Assembly: GCA_020850355.1 (NCBI GenBank)
Contig: JADZEX010000020.1
Coordinates: 186,001 to 250,000, forward strand
Origin: Fimbriimonadaceae bacterium
Lineage (GTDB): Bacteria > Armatimonadota > UBA10988
DNA: 64,000 nucleotides
Direction of reading: 5' to 3'
The notes beneath the pieces are model-generated. The model was not told the origin of the DNA. It did no database searches and saw only the letters and a program-made list of their open reading frames with translations. Made by a program: the position numbers and the translations under genes. The stretch's first letter is position 1, and every line of letters begins with the position of its first letter. Of this stretch, positions 17,026 through 26,644 are shown piece by piece.

Positions 17026-17990
17026 GCAGCGCTGCCGTCCAGAGCCTCGCCGCCGAGGTCCGCGCCGAGTTTGCGAAGGTCGTGGTCGGGCAGCAAGAGG
17101 TGGTCGACCACCTCCTGATCGCGCTGCTGCTGGAAGGTCATGTGCTGCTGCAGGGCGTCCCCGGCGTCGCCAAGACGCTGCTCGTGCGGACCCTCGCCGA
17201 AGTGCTCGGCGTGTCGTTCAAGCGGCTGCAGTTCACGCCCGACATGATGCCCTCCGACATCGTCGGGACGCAGGTCTTCGATGTCGGCAGCAGCAGCTTC
17301 CACCTGCGCCGCGGCCCGGTCTTCTGCCACCTGCTGCTGGCCGACGAGATCAATCGCACGCCACCGAAGACGCAGGCCGCGCTGCTGGAGGTGATGGAAG
17401 AGCGGCAGGCCAGCATCGACGGCACCGCGCACGCCCTGCCGCAGCCGTTCCTGGTCTGTGCGACGGTCAACCCGGTCGAGTTCGAGGGGACCTACCCGCT
17501 GCCCGAGGCGCAGCTCGACCGCTTCCTGTTCCAGCTCAACCTTGACTACCCCACCCCGGCCGACGAACGCGAGCTGTTGCGGCGGGTGCTGGCCGGCTTC
17601 GACGCCCGCCACCTGCACACCGCCGGCCTGCGGCCGGTGGCGCCGCCGGAGCGACTCAAAGCGGCGGCGGTGGTGGTCGCGGCCGTGCAGGTCAGTGAGG
17701 CCGTGCTCGACTACCTGCAGGCGCTGCTGGCGGCCAGCCGCGAGTCGCGCGACCTACAACTGGGCGCCAGCCCCCGTGCGGGGATTGCGCTGCTGCGAGC
17801 CGCCCGGGCGCGCGCCGCACTGGACGGCCGCGACTACGCGCTGCCCGACGACCTCAAAGCGCTCGCGCCGGCCACCTGGCGGCATCGCCTGCTGCTGCGG
17901 CCGGAGGCCGAGATCGAGGGCCGCACCGCCGACGACGTGATCGCCGACCTGCTCGACGGCGCGGAGGTGCCGCTTGCTGCCAGCACCTGA
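17022..17990 (+). CDS. MoxR family AAA ATPase (copy 1)
   Basis: VVVGQQEVVDHLLIALLLEGHVLLQGVPGVAKTLL; ADEINRTPPKTQAALLEVMEE; ATG overlaps the upstream stop (ATGA). Confidence 0.93.
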   Translation: MSSAAVQSLAAEVRAEFAKVVVGQQEVVDHLLIALLLEGHVLLQGVPGVAKTLLVRTLAEVLGVSFKRLQFTPDMMPSDIVGTQVFDVGSSSFHLRRGPVFCHLLLADEINRTPPKTQAALLEVMEERQASIDGTAHALPQPFLVCATVNPVEFEGTYPLPEAQLDRFLFQLNLDYPTPADERELLRRVLAGFDARHLHTAGLRPVAPPERLKAAAVVVAAVQVSEAVLDYLQALLAASRESRDLQLGASPRAGIALLRAARARAALDGRDYALPDDLKALAPATWRHRLLLRPEAEIEGRTADDVIADLLDGAEVPLAAST

Positions 17991-18609
17991 GGCCGCCGAC
18001 CGCCGCGCCTACCGGCTCACCAAACGGCTGCTCGACGTGCTGCTGGGCACCTTGGCGTTGGCGCTGCTGCTGCCCTGGATGCTCGTCTTCGGCCTCCTGA
18101 TCGTGCTCGATTCGCCGGGCGCACCGCTCTTCGTGCAGCCGCGGGTCGGCCTGCACGGACGGCGGATCCGGGTCCTCAAGCTGCGCACGATGAGCCACGA
18201 TGCCGAGTCCCGGCTGGCCGCGCTACGCGCCACGGTCGGCGCCAGTGGGCCGGTCTTCAAGCTGCGCGACGACCCGCGGGTGACCCGCGTCGGGCGCTGG
18301 CTGCGACGCAGCAGCCTCGACGAGGCGCCGCAACTGCTGAACGTCCTGCGCGGCGACATGAGCCTGGTCGGCCCGCGGCCACTGCCGCCGGACCAGACCG
18401 ACCCCGCCGATCCGCGCTTCGCGCAACGGGTCAGCGTGCCGCCCGGCCTGACCGGGCAGTGGCAAATCACCGGGCGAGTGATGCACGTCAACTACGACAA
18501 GTGGCTGGCCCAGGACTGCTGGTACGTCGAGCACTGCTCGCTGGGCCTTGATCTGGTGATCCTGGCGCGCACCCTGCCGGCCGTGATTCGCGGCGAGGGG
18601 GCCTACTGA
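17974..18609 (+). CDS. Sugar transferase (polyprenyl-phosphate glycosylphosphotransferase C-terminal type)
   Basis: LTKRLLDVLLGTLALALLLPWML, LKLRTM, RRSSLDEAPQLLNVLRGDMSLVGPRP. Confidence 0.92.
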   Translation: MLPAPEAADRRAYRLTKRLLDVLLGTLALALLLPWMLVFGLLIVLDSPGAPLFVQPRVGLHGRRIRVLKLRTMSHDAESRLAALRATVGASGPVFKLRDDPRVTRVGRWLRRSSLDEAPQLLNVLRGDMSLVGPRPLPPDQTDPADPRFAQRVSVPPGLTGQWQITGRVMHVNYDKWLAQDCWYVEHCSLGLDLVILARTLPAVIRGEGAY

Positions 18610-18661
18610 AGCGGCACCATTTGGCGCCCGTCGTGGCATCCTAGAAGGGCGAAGGTGCGCC

Positions 18662-20149
18662 ATGAGCTTTGCGACGTTTCCGGACTTCCTGCACGAACTT
18701 GAACGCCTCGGCGAACTCCGCCGGATCCGGGCCGAGGTCGATCCGGTCCTGGAGATCACCGCCATCGCCGATCGCTGCGTCAAGCGGCACGGACCGGCGC
18801 TGCTCTTCGAGAACGTCAAGGGCAGCCGGCTGCCAGTCGCTATCAACACCTTCGCCTCGCTGCGGCGGATCTGCCTGGCGCTGGGGGTCGAGTCCCTCGA
18901 CAGCATCGGCGCCGAGATCGAGCGGCTGGTGACGCTGCCGCAGACCGTCGGCAAACTCGGCCTGGGCGACAAGCTCCGGCTGGGCTTCGAGGCGTTGGGG
19001 CTGCTGCCGAAGCTGAAGCCGCGGATCGTCGGCAAGGGACGCTGCCAGGAGGTGGTCCGGCTCGGCAGCGACGCGCGGCTCAGCGAGTTGCCGGTGCTGC
19101 AGTGCTGGCCACAGGACGGCGGGCGGTTCATCACCCTGCCGCTGGTCTTCACCCGCGACCGCCGCAGCGGCGCACGGAACTGCGGAATGTACCGCATGCA
19201 GGTCTACGACGACCAGACCACCGGCATGCATTGGCACCTCCACAAGGGCTCGTCGCGGAGCTACCAAGACTACGAGGCGAGCGGCGAGAAGATGGAAGTG
19301 GCGGTCGCCCTGGGCGGCGACCCGGTGCTCACCTACTGCGCCACGGCCCCGCTGCCCGACGGCTTCGACGAGATGATGCTGGCCGGCTTCCTGCGCAAGC
19401 AGGCCGTCGAGATGGTGCCGTGCAAGACCGTCGACCTGCAGGTCCCGGCCTCGGCGGAGATCATCCTGGAGGGCTACGTCGCCCCCGGCGAGCGCCGCCG
19501 GGAGGGCCCGTTCGGCGATCACACCGGCTTCTACAGCCTGGCCGACGACTACCCGGTGTTCCATCTCACGGCCCTGACCCACACCGCGCAGCCGCTCTAT
19601 CCGACCATCGTGGTGGGCAAGCCGCCGATGGAGGACACCTGGCTGGGCCGCGCCACGGAGCGGATCTTCCTGCCGTTGCTGAAGCTCACGATGCCGGAGG
19701 TGGTCGACTACGCGATGCCCCTGGCCGGCGTCTTCCACAACTGCGTGGTGGTCAGCATCGACAAGCGCTACCCGCAGCACGCCCGCAAGATCTGCTATGC
19801 CATCTGGGGCACCGGCCAGATGATGTTCACGAAGTTCATCGTGGTGGTCGACCAGCATGTCAATGTCCACGACGAGCAGGAAGTGATGTGGCACGTCTGG
19901 AACTCGGTCGACCCGCGCCGCGACACGTTCGTGGTCGACGGGCCGCTGGATGTGCTGGACCACACCTGCCCGCAACCGGCGTGGGGCTCCAAGATGGGGA
20001 TCGACGCCACCACCAAGTGGGCCTCGGAGGGCTTTGCGCGGGAGTGGCCCGCCGAGATCGCGATGAGCCCGGAGGTCGAGGCGCGGGTCCAGGCACTCTG
20101 GCCGCAGCTCGGCCTGGACCTCGCCCCGGCACCGTGGGAGCTACACTGA
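18662..20149 (+). CDS. ubiD: UbiD family (prenylated-FMN) decarboxylase
   Basis: LRRIRAEVDPVLEITAIADRCVKRHGPALLFENVKG; EGPFGDHTGFYS; PPMEDTWLG; 495 aa. Confidence 0.92.
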   Translation: MSFATFPDFLHELERLGELRRIRAEVDPVLEITAIADRCVKRHGPALLFENVKGSRLPVAINTFASLRRICLALGVESLDSIGAEIERLVTLPQTVGKLGLGDKLRLGFEALGLLPKLKPRIVGKGRCQEVVRLGSDARLSELPVLQCWPQDGGRFITLPLVFTRDRRSGARNCGMYRMQVYDDQTTGMHWHLHKGSSRSYQDYEASGEKMEVAVALGGDPVLTYCATAPLPDGFDEMMLAGFLRKQAVEMVPCKTVDLQVPASAEIILEGYVAPGERRREGPFGDHTGFYSLADDYPVFHLTALTHTAQPLYPTIVVGKPPMEDTWLGRATERIFLPLLKLTMPEVVDYAMPLAGVFHNCVVVSIDKRYPQHARKICYAIWGTGQMMFTKFIVVVDQHVNVHDEQEVMWHVWNSVDPRRDTFVVDGPLDVLDHTCPQPAWGSKMGIDATTKWASEGFAREWPAEIAMSPEVEARVQALWPQLGLDLAPAPWELH

Positions 20150-20895
20150 TGCGATGGCCACTCTTGGCGCTGACCCTCGCGCTGCCCCTGGCGGCTGCCG
20201 AGCCGGCGCGGCAACTGGTCGTGCTGAAAGCCGACGACTTCCGCGCCGACGGGCGCTGGCAGGCCTTCACCGGCTACGTGGTTGCCCAGGACGTGCGGGC
20301 CAGCCTGGGGATCATCGGCAATGTGCTGGAGGGAGACACCAGCCGGATCGAGGCCTACGTCAAGGCCCTGCAGGCGACCGGGCGGTTCGACTTCTGGCAT
20401 CACGGTTACGACCACAAGCTGAACTACCAGGAGGACGGCCAGACGGTCTGCGAGTTCCGCGGCCGCTCGCGTGAGGCGCAGGCGGCGTCGTACCAGCGGG
20501 CCTTCGAGCTGGCCGAGCGCAAGCTGGGGATTCGCTTCAGCATCTTCGGCGCGCCCGGCAACGCCGTCGACGCCGCCACCGCCGAGGTGCTGGCGGCCCG
20601 GCCGGAGCTCGACGCGACCTTCTTCGGGCCGGCCAACGTCCCCGGCAAGCTGACCCTGGAACGCTGGATCAACGCCGAGCAACCGACCCTGGTGCCGAAC
20701 TTCGACGCCTTCAGCAAGGCCTTTCCGACCCGCGCTGAGAAGCCCTACCTGGTGCTGCAGTTCCACCCCGGCAACTGGGATGAGACGCGCTTCGAGCAGT
20801 TCCGCCGGATCCTGGCCTTTCTGAAGGCGCAACCGACGGTCGAGATCGTCACCGCTGGCGAGCTGGTGCAGCGGCTGCGGGCGGCGGCGCAATGA
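20149..20895 (+). CDS. Secreted polysaccharide deacetylase-like protein
   Basis: Signal-like MRWPLLALTLALPLAAA; VLKADDFRADG; FDFWHHGYDHK; start overlaps the ubiD stop. Confidence 0.7.
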   Translation: MRWPLLALTLALPLAAAEPARQLVVLKADDFRADGRWQAFTGYVVAQDVRASLGIIGNVLEGDTSRIEAYVKALQATGRFDFWHHGYDHKLNYQEDGQTVCEFRGRSREAQAASYQRAFELAERKLGIRFSIFGAPGNAVDAATAEVLAARPELDATFFGPANVPGKLTLERWINAEQPTLVPNFDAFSKAFPTRAEKPYLVLQFHPGNWDETRFEQFRRILAFLKAQPTVEIVTAGELVQRLRAAAQ

Positions 20896-20937
20896 CGGCG
20901 CTCCGACGATTCGCGGCGCGCTTCGACTGAGGTGCCC

Positions 20938-21555
20938 ATGCTCCCTCCGCAACGCCTGATCGTCGCCATCTCCGGCGCCTCCGGCAGCCGTTACGCGGCG
21001 CTGCTGTTGCAGCAGGTCGTGCCGCGTGTGCCGCAGGTGGCCGTCGTTTACAGTCGGGTCGCGCCGCGGGTGATCACCCACGAGCTGGACCTCCCGGCCG
21101 GTCGCGGCACCGACCCGCTGGCCCTGCTCGATGACATCGTCGTGCCGGCTGGGCATCGGGTGCAGCGCTATGGCCTGAACGACTACAGCGCACCGTTCGC
21201 CAGCGGCTCCAACGCCTACGACGCGATGGTGATCATCCCGTGCAGCCAGGGCCTGATCGGCCGGATCGCCGCCGGCCTGGCGGAGACCCTGATCGAGCGC
21301 GCCGCCGATGTCTGCCTTAAGGAGCGCCGCCCGCTGCTGCTGGTGCCGCGCGAGACGCCGCTGAGTCAGATCCACCTGCGCAACTGGCTGAGCCTGACCG
21401 AGGCCGGCGCCATCATCCTGCCAGCGTGCCCGAGCTTCTACCACCGCCCGCAGACCGTCGACGCCGTGCTGCTGTCGGTGGTTGACCGGGTGCTGGCCCA
21501 CCTCGACCTGCCGCGGCCGGAAGCCTACCAATGGACCGGCGAAGGGGAGACCTGA
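20938..21555 (+). CDS. ubiX: UbiX family flavin prenyltransferase
   Basis: RLIVAISGASGSRYAALLL; LVPRETPLSQIHLRN; ILPACPSFYHRPQTVD. Confidence 0.93.
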   Translation: MLPPQRLIVAISGASGSRYAALLLQQVVPRVPQVAVVYSRVAPRVITHELDLPAGRGTDPLALLDDIVVPAGHRVQRYGLNDYSAPFASGSNAYDAMVIIPCSQGLIGRIAAGLAETLIERAADVCLKERRPLLLVPRETPLSQIHLRNWLSLTEAGAIILPACPSFYHRPQTVDAVLLSVVDRVLAHLDLPRPEAYQWTGEGET

Positions 21556-21556
21556 C

Positions 21557-22468
21557 ATGAGCCGCCCGCGCCTGCTCGACCTGGCGCTGTTCGTGAAGGA
21601 CATCCGCCTGGAGCACAGCGTCTTTGCCCTGCCCTTCGCCCTGCTTGGCATGTTGCTGGCCGGGGCCCACGAAGTGGCCGCCGGGCGGCGGGCCCAGCTC
21701 TGGCCGAGCGGCCACGAGCTGCTCTGGATCCTGGTGGCGATGGTCGCCGCACGCAGCGCGGCGATGGGCTTCAACCGGTGGTTGGACCGCGAACTCGACG
21801 CCCGCAACCCACGCACTGCGCAGCGTCCGCTGGCCGCGCAGCGGGCCAGCGCCACGGCCTACCTCGGCCTGATCGCGGCCGGCTCGGCGCTGCTGCTGTG
21901 GGCCGCCAGCCGGCTGAATCCGTTGGCGTTGCGGCTGGCGCCGCTGGCGCTGGTGGTGCTCTTCGGCTACAGCCACACCAAGCGCTGCACGGTGTGCTGT
22001 CACTTCTTCGTCGGCCTGGCCCTCGGCATCGCGCCGCTGGCCGCCTGGGTCGGCGTCGCCGGGGCCAGGCCGGCCGGCCTGGCACCCTACGCGCTGGCGC
22101 TGGCGGTGCTGCTCTGGGTGGGCGGCTTTGACATCCTCTACGCCACCCTGGACGTCGACTTCGACCGGTCCGCGGGGCTCTACTCCCTACCCTCCCGCTG
22201 GGGGCTCGAACCGGCCTTGCGGACCGCGCGTTGGGCTCACGCCGGCATGGTGCTCTGTCTCTGGCTGACCGCCCGCAGCGGTCTCGGCCTGGGCCCCTGG
22301 TTTACCGTCGGGGTCGCCGCGGCCGCCGGCCTGCTGGTCTACGAGCACGCCATCGTCCGTCCCGACGACCTGCGGCGGGTCAACACGGCGTTCTTCACCC
22401 TCAACGGCGTGGTAGGCGTCATGCTTCTGGCAGCAGCGCTGTTGGACTTCTGGCGCTGGCAGCCCTAG
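21557..22468 (+). CDS. ubiA: UbiA family prenyltransferase
   Basis: FVKDIRLEHSVFALPFALLGMLLA; GFNRWLDRELDARNPRTAQRPL; DILYATLDVDFDRSAGLYSLPSRWG. Confidence 0.92.
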   Translation: MSRPRLLDLALFVKDIRLEHSVFALPFALLGMLLAGAHEVAAGRRAQLWPSGHELLWILVAMVAARSAAMGFNRWLDRELDARNPRTAQRPLAAQRASATAYLGLIAAGSALLLWAASRLNPLALRLAPLALVVLFGYSHTKRCTVCCHFFVGLALGIAPLAAWVGVAGARPAGLAPYALALAVLLWVGGFDILYATLDVDFDRSAGLYSLPSRWGLEPALRTARWAHAGMVLCLWLTARSGLGLGPWFTVGVAAAAGLLVYEHAIVRPDDLRRVNTAFFTLNGVVGVMLLAAALLDFWRWQP

Positions 22469-22541
22469 AGTCAGCGGAGTTTCACACGCCACGCGTTCGG
22501 CGCGCTGGCGTCGCGGGTAGGCTAAGGCTGACAGGAGCGGC

Positions 22542-23555
22542 ATGAGCACGCTGGCCGACGCGCTGCGATTGTACCAAGATGGCAAGTGGGAGGAAGCCTC
22601 CCGCCTGCTGCGGATTCTCGTCGAGTTCGACCGCACCAACCCGCAGGCCTGGGTCTACTACGGCGCCTGCCTCGGCCAACTTGGACGTTGGGGTCCGGCG
22701 GTCGACGCCTACCGCCAGGCCACGGGCCTCCTGCCTGAAGAAGCTTCGGCGCACTGCGATCTGGCCAGCGCGCTGATCGAGGTCGGTCGCCTGGAGCAGG
22801 CCGACGACAGCGTCACCACGGCGCTCCTGCTGGAACCTCAACACCCCGTGGCCCTCGAGCTGCGCCGGCGCATCGAAGCCTTGCGACCGGCCGAGCACAA
22901 GCCGTTGCCCAGCCCGCCCGGTACAGCCGCACCACGAAGCGCGGCGGCGACGCCGCGGCGGGTCGAACGGCGGTTGCAGTTCTTGCTCATCCTGTTGGCG
23001 CTGCTGCTGGTGATCAGCGCGGTGGTGGTGGCCCGCAAGCCGGGCGAGAAGTGGCGCCTGCTGCGACAGGGCGCCAGCCTGATGGACCAGGCCAGCCGCG
23101 AGCGGCTGCGCCTGCAACGCGCCAGCACCGAGGACTTCGCCGGCCGGTCGCAGGTTGAGCAGTTGCAGGACCGCGCCGGCGCGGTGATCAAGGCGGCTCG
23201 CCGGCGCGGACCTGAGCTGCCCGAGGTCTACCTGCTCCAGGCCAGGCTGACCTGGGAGCGCGACCAGGACGGGCTGGGCGCCAAGAACGACTTGCAGACC
23301 GCTCTCGGCCTGCTGCAGCAACTGCCCGCCCAGCGTCGGCGTCCGCTCGGCTACTCCGCCCAGCAGTTGCGCGCGCTAGTCTTCCAGGTGCTCTGCGACA
23401 TCGAGCTGTCCGCCGCCTATGGCGCCAACCGTACCGTCGCCCTGCGCCGGGCCGAGGCCCACCTGCATCAGGCTCGCGCCGCCGATCCAGGCCTGGATGT
23501 CGCGCTGCAGCAGCGCGCGCTGGAGACCGCCCGGCGACTCTCGCCGGGGCGCTGA
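22542..23555 (+). CDS. TPR-repeat membrane protein
   Basis: N-term TPR-like helices (DALRLYQDGKWEEASRLLRILVEFD), central TM FLLILLALLLVISAVVV. Confidence 0.7.
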   Translation: MSTLADALRLYQDGKWEEASRLLRILVEFDRTNPQAWVYYGACLGQLGRWGPAVDAYRQATGLLPEEASAHCDLASALIEVGRLEQADDSVTTALLLEPQHPVALELRRRIEALRPAEHKPLPSPPGTAAPRSAAATPRRVERRLQFLLILLALLLVISAVVVARKPGEKWRLLRQGASLMDQASRERLRLQRASTEDFAGRSQVEQLQDRAGAVIKAARRRGPELPEVYLLQARLTWERDQDGLGAKNDLQTALGLLQQLPAQRRRPLGYSAQQLRALVFQVLCDIELSAAYGANRTVALRRAEAHLHQARAADPGLDVALQQRALETARRLSPGR

Positions 23556-23558
23556 GCG

Positions 23559-24548
23559 CTACCAGACCAGGTCCACCCGCTCGCCGCTGGCGGCCGACTC
23601 GTAGGCCGCCTCAACCACTCGTTGCAGCCGCAGCGCCGCGTCGATGCTGACGCGAGGCGTCGCCCCGTGGCGCACCACATCGACGAAGTGCTCGAACTGC
23701 GCGGCCATCACGTTACTGCCATCGTCCTCCACCACCGTCGGCTCACCGCCCGCGCGGGGACTGATGGTCAGCCGGTCGGCGCCAATCTCGAAGGTCGCGC
23801 GAGTGCCGTGCAGGCTCAGACCGAAGCGGCTGGGCACCGTCAGGAAGCAGGCCGTGATAGTCCCCACGGCGCCGTCGGCGAAGTCGACCGCCAGGACGGC
23901 CTTGTCGTCGACGTCGTAATCGCCCGCCGCGGCGCGCAGCCCGCCGACGCGGCAGTAGACCGAGCTGGGCAACCCCTTCAGCCAGGCCACCGCATCGAGG
24001 ATGTGCCAGCCACTGTCGACCACGGCAATCCCGCCGCTGCGGGCCTGGTGTCCCCGCCACCCCCAGTCGCCATCGACGCGCCAGGGGTAGGTGATCTGGC
24101 CCTGCACCAGAAACACCTCGCCGGCCTCGCCCGCCGCCAGCCGCGCCGCCGCTTCGCGGAACGGCCGGGCGTACTGCCGCTGCGCGGCGCACAGGAAGGG
24201 CACCCCGGCCACGGTCACGGCATGGTGCATCTGCTGCGCGTCCGCCAGGCAGCGCGCGAACGGCTTCTCCTTCAGGATGGCCAGCCCGCGGTCGGCGCAG
24301 AGCGCCACCGCCTCCGGATAGAGGTCGTGCGGCAACACCAGGATCACCGCCTCGCAGGCCACCGCGTCGAGCATCGCCCGGAGGTCGTGAAAGGTCGGCA
24401 CCTGACCCTGCGACGCAGCCTCCAGCGCACTGGCCGAAACGTCGCAGACCGCGACCAGCTCGGCCCGCGGCGAGGCCTGCACAGCCCGCACGTGCGCCAG
24501 GCCCATCCCGCCGACCCCGATCTGTGCCACCCGCAAGCGCTCGCCCAT
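23559..24548 (-). CDS. Gfo/Idh/MocA family oxidoreductase
   Basis: RVAQIGVGGMGLAHVRAVQASPRAELVAVCD; ILKEKPFARCLADAQQM. Confidence 0.93.
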   Translation of the reverse strand: MGERLRVAQIGVGGMGLAHVRAVQASPRAELVAVCDVSASALEAASQGQVPTFHDLRAMLDAVACEAVILVLPHDLYPEAVALCADRGLAILKEKPFARCLADAQQMHHAVTVAGVPFLCAAQRQYARPFREAAARLAAGEAGEVFLVQGQITYPWRVDGDWGWRGHQARSGGIAVVDSGWHILDAVAWLKGLPSSVYCRVGGLRAAAGDYDVDDKAVLAVDFADGAVGTITACFLTVPSRFGLSLHGTRATFEIGADRLTISPRAGGEPTVVEDDGSNVMAAQFEHFVDVVRHGATPRVSIDAALRLQRVVEAAYESAASGERVDLVW

Positions 24549-24559
24549 CGGACCCTCCC

Positions 24560-24591
24560 AAAAACCAGCGGCGAGCCGTGGCTCGCCGCTG
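24560..24591 (-). terminator. Intrinsic terminator downstream of the OPT/DUF6785-like gene
   Basis: CAGCGGCGAGCC-GT-GGCTCGCCGCTG hairpin (24566-24591) followed on the minus strand by GGTTTTTGGG. Confidence 0.7.
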
Positions 24592-24615
24592 ACTACTCCA
24601 CTGCGCAGCCGCCCC

Positions 24616-26595
24616 TCAGAAGGGCAACTGCGACACACTCCGTTGGATCATCGCGATGGCCACGCAGAACATGCCGACCAGACCCATGCCACAGGAGAAG
24701 CCGGCGGTGATCACCGTGGCGTATAGCTTCCACTGCTTCGCGCCGTAGCGCGGGATCAGGTAGAACTGCGCCACCAAGGCACCGATGATCTCCGGGAAGA
24801 TGTTCATCGGCAAGCTGCCCAGCCCTCGGATGAACCCGTAGATAGCCGTGATCGGCAGCTTGAAGAAGGTGAACACCCAGTACAGCACCGCGGCTGTCCC
24901 GAACGACGTCAAGATGATGTCCTGGCGCAGCGCTTTCAGCAGGAAGGCGTTGCCTTCGGCCGTGGCGGTGAACCAGAGCGACTGGTTGAGCGCCTGCAAC
25001 TGCCAGAACTTCTGCGCGTAGGGGTACTGCACACTGGGGATTTCGGCCAGCTTCCAGAGGAACTGCCAGTAGATGAAGCTGGCGATCAACACGATTGGGA
25101 ACATCCAGACCTCGGCCCAGATGATCGACGTGAAGCGCGTCCCGGTCAGCTCGACGATCCGGAACTGCTCTGCCAGACCGGCGTAGTTCTTCACCGGAAT
25201 CGGCGCGAACCAGATGTCGACGCCCTTGTACCCCGACAGGATGAACATCGCCTCCCGCTCGTACGGAATGCCGATGTACTGGCCAGCGATGCCGCGCACG
25301 CGGGCGCTGACGTAGCTCTCCAGCGGCGTCCAGATGAAGCCGAAGAAGACGAAGTACCAGACCGGGAAGCCGGGGATCAGGATCCGACAGAGCGCAATGT
25401 AGAAGCTCGTGGCGACCACGAACATGCCGATGCCCAGGGCGACCGGCATGTCGCCGCGCCCCTCAGGCACCCGCCAACTGACTTCCTTGCGCCCTTCCGC
25501 CTTGCGCCGGCGGGACTCCCGCAGCCAGTCCCAGCCGACGTCGATGATGGACACCAGCGCAATCGCCAGCGCGATGCCGAGCCCCCACGAGAGGTAGAAG
25601 TCGACGCTCGTCGCGAACGAGGTCTGGATGGCGTCCATGCCGTACCGCCAGGTCGGCAGCCGGCCGCTGTAGTACAGGTAGGGGTTCAGGAAGAGCGTAC
25701 CCGCGGCCGCACAGAACGAGCCGATCACGGCGTAGAACGGGACCACCGTGCCGTACAGCACGCTGCCCAGGTTCATCGTGATACCGGTCGCGGTGGCGGG
25801 TAAGAAGCTCTCCGTTTTCTGCGTCAAGTCCAAGAACGGGATGGGAATCAGCTTCAGCGGCTTGCTCAGGATGGCGCCGGTGATCGACGGGATCCCGACG
25901 TAGACGATGCCGAAGCAGATGCCGACCATCGCGCCGACCGAGAACAGCCGCCAGCGCCAGGTCTCGCTCTTGGAGGTGACCTCGGCCAGGGCGGTGATCC
26001 CCTGCGCCGCGATCGGCGCCATTGGGAACGGCAGGTTTTCGATGTCGGAGGTGATCCGGAACAGGCTGTACCCGAAGCCGTACCAAGAGATCCGCTCGAC
26101 CAGGCTGGTCGTGATCGCCAGGATGATCGGAATCTTCCAGTCGGCGTGCAGGAAGGTCCGCTCGACCAGGGCCATCGAGTTTTCGGGAGGCACCACCCAG
26201 CGGGGAATCTGGTCCGAAATGCCGAAGCCCTTGGCCGCCTGCGAGTAGGCGAAGTACTGGTTGTAGATCATCCAACCGAAGTACCCGCCGGCGATGTGCA
26301 GGTTGCCCTGCGCTCGGACCAGGTGGCTGGCGACATAGAAGAGGACGTAGATCTCCTGTCGCGTGAGCTTCTGGAACGAGCGGCGAGCCAGCTCGGCGAA
26401 CAGGATGATGGTCGTCCACTCGGCTGCCGACCCCAGGTCCGAGCCCATCACCAGGCCGAGGTAGATCGACCCGGGGAGGACGCAGAACCCGAGGAACAGC
26501 ATCCCGATGATCGTCTTGAAGTCGAAGCCGTCCTCGAATTCGGTCGGCCGCTCCATCAAGTCGCGGTAGATTTGGAGTTCAGGGTCGAGTCTCAA
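24616..26595 (-). CDS. Large polytopic membrane protein, OPT-transporter-like (DUF6785/6784-type)
   Basis: 659 aa with about 12 hydrophobic segments; N-term LDPELQIYRDLMERPTEFEDGFDFKTIIGMLFLGF. Confidence 0.6.
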   Translation of the reverse strand: MRLDPELQIYRDLMERPTEFEDGFDFKTIIGMLFLGFCVLPGSIYLGLVMGSDLGSAAEWTTIILFAELARRSFQKLTRQEIYVLFYVASHLVRAQGNLHIAGGYFGWMIYNQYFAYSQAAKGFGISDQIPRWVVPPENSMALVERTFLHADWKIPIILAITTSLVERISWYGFGYSLFRITSDIENLPFPMAPIAAQGITALAEVTSKSETWRWRLFSVGAMVGICFGIVYVGIPSITGAILSKPLKLIPIPFLDLTQKTESFLPATATGITMNLGSVLYGTVVPFYAVIGSFCAAAGTLFLNPYLYYSGRLPTWRYGMDAIQTSFATSVDFYLSWGLGIALAIALVSIIDVGWDWLRESRRRKAEGRKEVSWRVPEGRGDMPVALGIGMFVVATSFYIALCRILIPGFPVWYFVFFGFIWTPLESYVSARVRGIAGQYIGIPYEREAMFILSGYKGVDIWFAPIPVKNYAGLAEQFRIVELTGTRFTSIIWAEVWMFPIVLIASFIYWQFLWKLAEIPSVQYPYAQKFWQLQALNQSLWFTATAEGNAFLLKALRQDIILTSFGTAAVLYWVFTFFKLPITAIYGFIRGLGSLPMNIFPEIIGALVAQFYLIPRYGAKQWKLYATVITAGFSCGMGLVGMFCVAIAMIQRSVSQLPF

Positions 26596-26644
26596 CCGTA
26601 CTGCCTCCCGCCGAGCACTTCACGCGCTGCGGCCCGCGGAATCC

